This document shows, in pieces, positions 59,447 to 64,000 of a DNA stretch of 64,000 nt. The position numbers were made by a program, and so were the translations under genes. The notes under the pieces were generated by a model. That model was given only the letters and a program-made list of their open reading frames with translations. It did no database searches and was not told where the DNA came from. The first letter of the stretch is position 1. Each line of letters opens with the position of its first letter. Location: the NCBI RefSeq assembly GCF_900324465.2, contig NC_046614.1, forward strand, positions 24,463,236 to 24,527,235, in the 5' to 3' direction. The stretch comes from Anabas testudineus. Its lineage: Eukaryota > Chordata > Actinopteri > Anabantiformes > Anabantidae.

Positions 59447-59514
59447 ACTTACCTGATGAATGGCAGTCATACACACAGTGAGTCAGAAACATTTTATAGT
59501 ATTGCAATGCAAAT
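59447..59514 (-). promoter_or_regulatory. Promoter and noncoding first exon of gene K, with POU octamer
   Basis: Octamer ATTTGCAT (59514-59507), TATAAAA (59498-59492), and a first exon ending CATCAG|GTAAGT (exon end 59453). Confidence 0.7.
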
Positions 59515-59519
59515 GTCAT

Positions 59520-60273
59520 GGGATTAAGAGGGGTTGTGGTTTGACACCATCTCTAATTGGCGTTTTTGTAGTGTACACACGATTCATACATTTTTTCCTT
59601 TTCTCTGTATAGGCAATTCTTCCAGCAAACTTGTAAACATTAATTTTGGTAAAATTAAGTTTTTGTTAGTTTGGATTTAAAGGTTTTTTTCAGCTCGATC
59701 CAAATTAGAACATGATAGATCTGTCTTTGCACTCAGAAGTATTGAATCAACATTGCGAATTTAGTGAACTGGCAAAATCTACAAACTTTCAGCTGTTGAG
59801 AATAAACAGGTCAAACAAGAACAAATTAAATAGCTCAACACTGGTTTATCTTATTTCAATGCAAAATGGTAGGGATCAGGTAATCACGTTATTTTCTTGT
59901 GATTTGTCCATTACAAATAGCGAAAAAGTTCATAAACTTTGCTAGTACACCTAATTGGATGCATCATTCTACATGCAACTGTATGTGGTGATGACCACAA
60001 AGACTGGCAATGGTAATGGTACATGGCATATCCACAACAATAGGGAGGTTAATAGCATGTTTTGTAGTAAATTAATTTTAAACTCATGTTAAATTATCTA
60101 CAATAGCTATTGTCATTCCCTGACATTGTCTGGGTCCTTCCATCAGGTCACACCAGTCACATCTGAAGCCATGTAACCACTACACACACTATAATTACCT
60201 TATTGCTGTTGCATGACAGATGAAATGGCAAAAATATCATTTTGCCTTTTTTGTTTTTTTTTTAATCTTCCAC
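59520..60273. other. Intergenic K to pseudogene
   Basis: A duplicate of the H-I spacer in part (60,060-60,220 matches 50,910-51,065). No gene is seen. Confidence 0.55.
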
Positions 60274-60475
60274 GAGGACTGAAATAAATATTGTGACATG
60301 AAGCGTATGGTTAATTTATCTTTTGGGAAGAAGTATGTCAGACCTTCTATAGTAAGATTATACACGTAGTTGAACATGCACAACATGAGCTGGAAGCTGT
60401 GGAGGAGGACTGTGTTTCTTGCTTTCTTGACATCTGCAGCAGCTGCCTGGTGTCATTGAAAGTACTTATACTGCC
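60274..60475 (-). pseudogene. Odorant receptor pseudogene, middle and 3' part (I/K-like)
   Basis: Matches the gene K region encoding LCMLNYVYN..IEGLTYFFPKD and the TM7 start, plus the QAAAADVKKARN-like IL3 segment. The end of the gene and most of TM4-TM5 are deleted. It continues into the CATAT repeat. Further scraps of the same gene are at 62,385-62,590, on the other side of a LINE. Confidence 0.85.
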
Positions 60476-60566
60476 CATATCATATCATATCATATCATAT
60501 CATATCATATCATATCATATCATATCATATCATATCATATCATATCATATCATATCATATCATATC
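60474..60566. repeat. (CATAT)n microsatellite
   Basis: About 18 copies of a 5-bp unit. They begin exactly where intact relatives read GCCCATATCAGT, so the array seems to have grown from receptor coding sequence. Confidence 0.9.
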
Positions 60567-60569
60567 ATT

Positions 60570-62060
60570 TTGCCAACGTACGTCCCCTTGGCAACAAAAT
60601 GGATGAAGTAAATCTTCAGGCTTGTCAAGGACTGTTGTGTTTGGTTTTTCACCGAGACCTGGCTACTTTCATCCATACCGGATGCGGCTATCGAGCTAGC
60701 AGGCCGCACTGCACATCGCTACGACAGGAGCGGGGACTCTGGTAAGAGCACAGGAGGGGGACTATGCATATATGTGAACAATAACTGGTACAACCACTCT
60801 AGCTAGTGCTGTAGCCAGTCACTGCTCCCCGGATGTGGAATATGTGACTGTCAATTGCAAACCTGTTTTTCTTCCAAGGGAGTTCACTGCTGTCATGGCA
60901 ACTGCTGTGTACATACCACCAGGATGCTAATGTTAACTCGGGACTGGGACTCCTGCATAGCAGCAACCAAGACAAGTACCCTGAGGCTGTGCATATTATT
61001 GCTGGGGATTTTAACCATGCTGAATTACAAACTGTGCAAAAACAAAAATGTGCTACCAGAGGTGAAAAGACACTAGATAAGGACTACTCTAACATAAAAA
61101 AACTACTTTAACCTAAAACATGGCTACAGAGCTATACAGCTCCCACACCTCGGCCAGTCAGACCACATGTCCCTGCTCCTAGCACCAGCATATACCCCCC
61201 TCAGGAAACAGGGTCTTACCAATACAATTTCTTCTTTACCAAGATCTTCAATTGGTCCTTACACCAGTCCATTGTCCCACCCTGCCTTAAGTCCTCAACT
61301 ATTGTCCCCTTGCCCAAAAAATCCACAATCAGCAACCTTAAGGACTACAGACTTCTTGCCCTGACCCCGGTTATCATGATAGCTTTGAGAAACTGGTAGT
61401 TCGTAGTCACATTGCCTCATGCCTTCCATCTACACTGGACAGCTACCAGTTTGCATACAGGGCAAACAGGTCCACAGAAGATGCCATCAACACCACTCTC
61501 CACACTGCTTTGTCCCACCTGGAGCAGCCAGGGAGCTACGTGAGGCTGCTGTTTGTGGATTTCTCTGGATTTTGGACTTCCTGACAGCCCGCCCCGCAGA
61601 GGGTTAGAGTATGTCGACATGTCGACAGCTCTCACCCTCAGTACCGGCTCCCCAGAGGGCTGTGTGCTGAGCCCCCTGCTATACACCCTCTACAGACAAG
61701 ACTCCACCTCCACCCACCCCAGCAATATCATCATTACATTTGCTGATGACACCACAGTGGCTTATCTCTGGGAATGATGAGTCTGCTTACCCGGACGAGG
61801 TAGAACGGCTCTGTGTCTGGTGTGGAGAAAACAATCTGATCCTCAACACAACTAAGACCAAGGAACTGGTGGTGGACTACACCACCAGGGGACTCCCCCT
61901 GCCTAAAAAAAGCACTGAACATTCTGCAGGACCCATCACACCCAGAACATTTTCTGTTTGAACTGCTGCCATCAGGCAGAAGATATAGGGCAATTAAAAC
62001 AAGAACAAACAGACTAAAAAACAGTTTTTATCCAAGAGCCATCGTTGCCTTAAACGCTGC
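60570..62060 (+). mobile_element. LINE (CR1/Rex-type) inserted in the receptor pseudogene
   Basis: The plus strand has, in order: endonuclease-domain remnants at about 60,660-60,790 (IPDAAIELAGRTAHRYDRSG, GGGLCIYVNN); RT remnants at about 61,440-61,780 (LDSYQFAYRANRSTEDAINT in pieces, then LSTGSPEGCVLSPLLYTLY and the catalytic FADDT); a post-RT segment (NTTKTKELVVDYT); and a terminal LLPSGRRYRAIKTRTNRLKN-like segment at about 61,960-62,020. An AT-rich tail follows. It is internally deleted with several breaks and inactive. Confidence 0.85.
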
Positions 62061-62079
62061 TAAAAATTAATAAATTTTT

Positions 62080-62180
62080 AATTATAAATATAATAATATA
62101 ATATAATATTATATAATATAATATAATATAATATAATAATATATATTATATATTATATATTATATAATTATACAAATAAT
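62080..62180. repeat. (ATAAT)n-rich AT microsatellite
   Basis: A run of TATAATA-type units at the 3' end of the LINE, probably its expanded tail. Confidence 0.8.
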
Positions 62181-62384
62181 AAATTTATTAAGGGAACCGT
62201 GCAATAACTGGAGTATGTATGTGTAACTTACTGGTGTTTTATATTTTTCATATTTAGCAGTTTTTAGTTTTTATTTATTTATGACAATTTTATTCTACCA
62301 AAATGATTGCACTCTAATTTCGTAGTAAAATGTACAGTGACATAAAGAAATTATGATTCTTATCAGGACCACAACATACAGTAT

Positions 62385-62590
62385 GTTATCTTGAATGTAC
62401 AGATCTGGGTGTGACGAAGTGGGAAACATATGGGCGTAAATGTACATGATGTAGCGAGGTCCTTGTTATACTTATGTTTACATACAAATTAGATTTAGAT
62501 TTAGATTAGATTAGATAGACAGGTGTTGTGAAATTCATGCTTGTGCTTGAAAGGCTCATGTGTCAGCTGGCAGGAGCCTACATACCTGTT
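62385..62590 (-). pseudogene. Odorant receptor scraps (IL2, TM2 start and exon 1)
   Basis: Short matches to I/K: the TVKKTY/QICT region (gtacagatctgggtgtgacg, about 62,398), the PRYIMYIY-like piece (about 62,440-62,460), and exon 1 (about 62,515-62,565, MSLSSTSMNFTTPVY). These are the 5' remains of the pseudogene at 60,274, with large deletions between. Confidence 0.75.
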
Positions 62591-63130
62591 TTCTGGACTT
62601 ACTTTGGCAAATATAGGAACCAGCATATGTACTCTCTCCATTTTCATAACTCTTGAGCTTTTACACAATAAATTACAAAAGAAACAGCTGTTTATTAAGG
62701 TGAAAGTTGCACTCTGTGTGTTACTTTTCAACAATTGAAATTGAAATTTAAAATGACTGATTTCTGTCTGTTTTCACCAGTAAAATATATTTTGATTATT
62801 ATTATAATGTCAGTGGCACTTCTGCAGAACGTGGGCAGGGCAAAGACCAGGCTGTTGTACAGAATAAGAAAAATTTAACTAAATCATGGACATACTGTTT
62901 ATGACCAGTACTTGATATATCTCTTCTGGAAAACACGCATACAGTTTAGAGAGTGAGTGTTTGTAAGGTGTGGGTATATACTTGTTACTCGATGATGAGA
63001 TCATTAATGAACTTTTCAAAATACCATTTCACTTGGATAAAACTAAAATTAGAATAAAACTGGAAAACATTACATTAATTTGACAGATGCATTCGTACAC
63101 ATACAGAGTGAATCACTACATTTGCTGTCT
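62591..63130. other. 3' flank of gene L
   Basis: The portion 62,930-63,130 resembles 54,330-54,521. No gene is seen. Confidence 0.5.
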
Positions 63131-63928
63131 TTATGTCTTAGCTGTTCTTTTTTGTGATTGAGTTTTAGTATTTCTCGTACAGCATATATATCTTTTCAGG
63201 TACTTCATCAGCATTTTGTCTTGTAGCCCATAAATGAGGGGACTGATGAGTTGAGACAGGATCTGAATAAATATTGCAACAGCGAAGCAAATGGCGAGAA
63301 CATCTTTTGGGAAGAAGTATGTAAGACCTGCTAGTACAATATAAAAAACATAGCTGAGCATGCACAATAGCAGCTGGAAGCCGTGGAGCAAGACTGTGTT
63401 TCTTGCTTTCTTTGCGTCTGCAGCAGCTGCCTTCGCAGTAAAAAGAATCCTGAAGTATGTATAGAAAAGTGTGAACCACACAATGACCAAAAACTCTGTG
63501 TTGGACACATCTCTCTTCACTGTGAGATAGGGTGCTCTGAAAACATTTTCTCTGAGGCAAAACACTCTGGAATTAAAAAATTCTATAGATTCTGTGGTCA
63601 AAGTGACAAATAAATCTGGAATTATTGAAAGTGCACCTAGTGCCCATATCAGTCCAATCACAACATACGTTTTCTTGACTGTACAGATCTGAGTATGACG
63701 GAGAGGAAAACAGATGGCGATGTAACACTCTACTGCCATAATGGCCAGTGTTAGGGGATTATTTAGATTGACAAATATAGTCACCATTTGCAAAACTATG
63801 CATAAGGAGACGTCAAGAGTGAACACAATATAACTGAGGACTTGAAGTAGGGTGAACATGATCAGCAGGATCATATCATTGATCACCAGATGAATGTACA
63901 GGATGTAGCGAGGGTTCGAATTGAACAC
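63131..63928 (-). CDS. Odorant receptor 131-2-like, gene L (partial; exon 2 only in window)
   Basis: Exon 2 (63928-63131) opens at CTACAG|GTG as in H, I and K, and encodes 265 residues to the stop. Exon 1 is expected beyond the right edge. Landmarks are VFNSNPRYILYIHLVIND, AIMAVECYIAICFPLRH (cysteine at the E/DRY arginine), KKARNTVLLHGFQLLLCM and a TM7 end reading ILSQLISPLIYGLQDKML. Relatives read VLPRLISPLIYGVRDK there, so the proline-arginine before LISP and the arginine after YG are both changed. The frame is open. It is either a diverged receptor or an early pseudogene. Confidence 0.85.
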   Translation of the reverse strand: MFNSNPRYILYIHLVINDMILLIMFTLLQVLSYIVFTLDVSLCIVLQMVTIFVNLNNPLTLAIMAVECYIAICFPLRHTQICTVKKTYVVIGLIWALGALSIIPDLFVTLTTESIEFFNSRVFCLRENVFRAPYLTVKRDVSNTEFLVIVWFTLFYTYFRILFTAKAAAADAKKARNTVLLHGFQLLLCMLSYVFYIVLAGLTYFFPKDVLAICFAVAIFIQILSQLISPLIYGLQDKMLMKYLKRYICCTRNTKTQSQKRTAKT

Positions 63929-64000
63929 CTGTAGTAAAGAGAAAAAGCAGTTGAAGAAGTCTATTTAATATATAAGATTAAATTACAACTTACACTTTCT

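Noticed and set aside
60399-60611. Repetitive open frame with SYHII repeats
   Set aside because: It is a translation of the (CATAT)n microsatellite.

Overview
The window is from a ray-finned (teleost) fish. The DNA is AT-rich and holds intron-containing vertebrate genes with GT-AG splicing. It also holds fish-type repeats: Tc1-like, hAT and pogo-like DNA transposons, CR1/L2/Rex-type LINEs and tRNA-derived SINEs. No rRNA, CRISPR or prokaryotic signals are present, and I cannot name the species.

Layout. Positions 1-8.3 kb hold what may be two exons of an unidentified plus-strand gene, separated by a 7.3-kb minisatellite (about 636-7,925) built from 13- and 16-bp units. Positions 8.3-11 kb are transposon debris. 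From 11.1 kb to the right edge, every recognisable host gene lies on the minus strand and belongs to one family: seven-transmembrane odorant receptors of the teleost 'odorant receptor 131-2-like' type. I reconstruct ten complete genes (A, B, C, D, E, F, G, H, I, K), one gene cut by the window edge (L), and at least four broken or partial copies (about 19.97, 26.5, 54.5 and 60.3-62.6 kb).

Gene structure. The coding regions are split by introns, unlike the single coding exon usual for vertebrate odorant receptors. The intron positions differ between subgroups. A-D have four coding exons, E has four at different positions, F has three, and G-K have two (L probably also two). Most genes have a candidate TATA box followed by a short noncoding first exon with a GT donor. 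H and K also carry a POU octamer just upstream of the TATA box, and I has a one-mismatch version.

Array history. Two zones of tandem duplication are visible. At 13.3-27.4 kb, B, C and a 3' fragment share an old LINE scrap in intron 3, so the scrap predates the duplications. At 47-64 kb, H, I, K and L and their remnants share flanks, promoters and an ancient Tc1 insertion. I and K are near-identical. G, H, I, K and L have a cysteine in place of the arginine of the class A GPCR E/DRY motif.

Function. The genes are expected to encode odour receptors in the membranes of olfactory sensory neurons. They would be chosen one per cell and signal through an olfactory G protein. That is family knowledge and is not shown by the sequence. 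The rest of the window is repeat fossils in introns and intergenic DNA.
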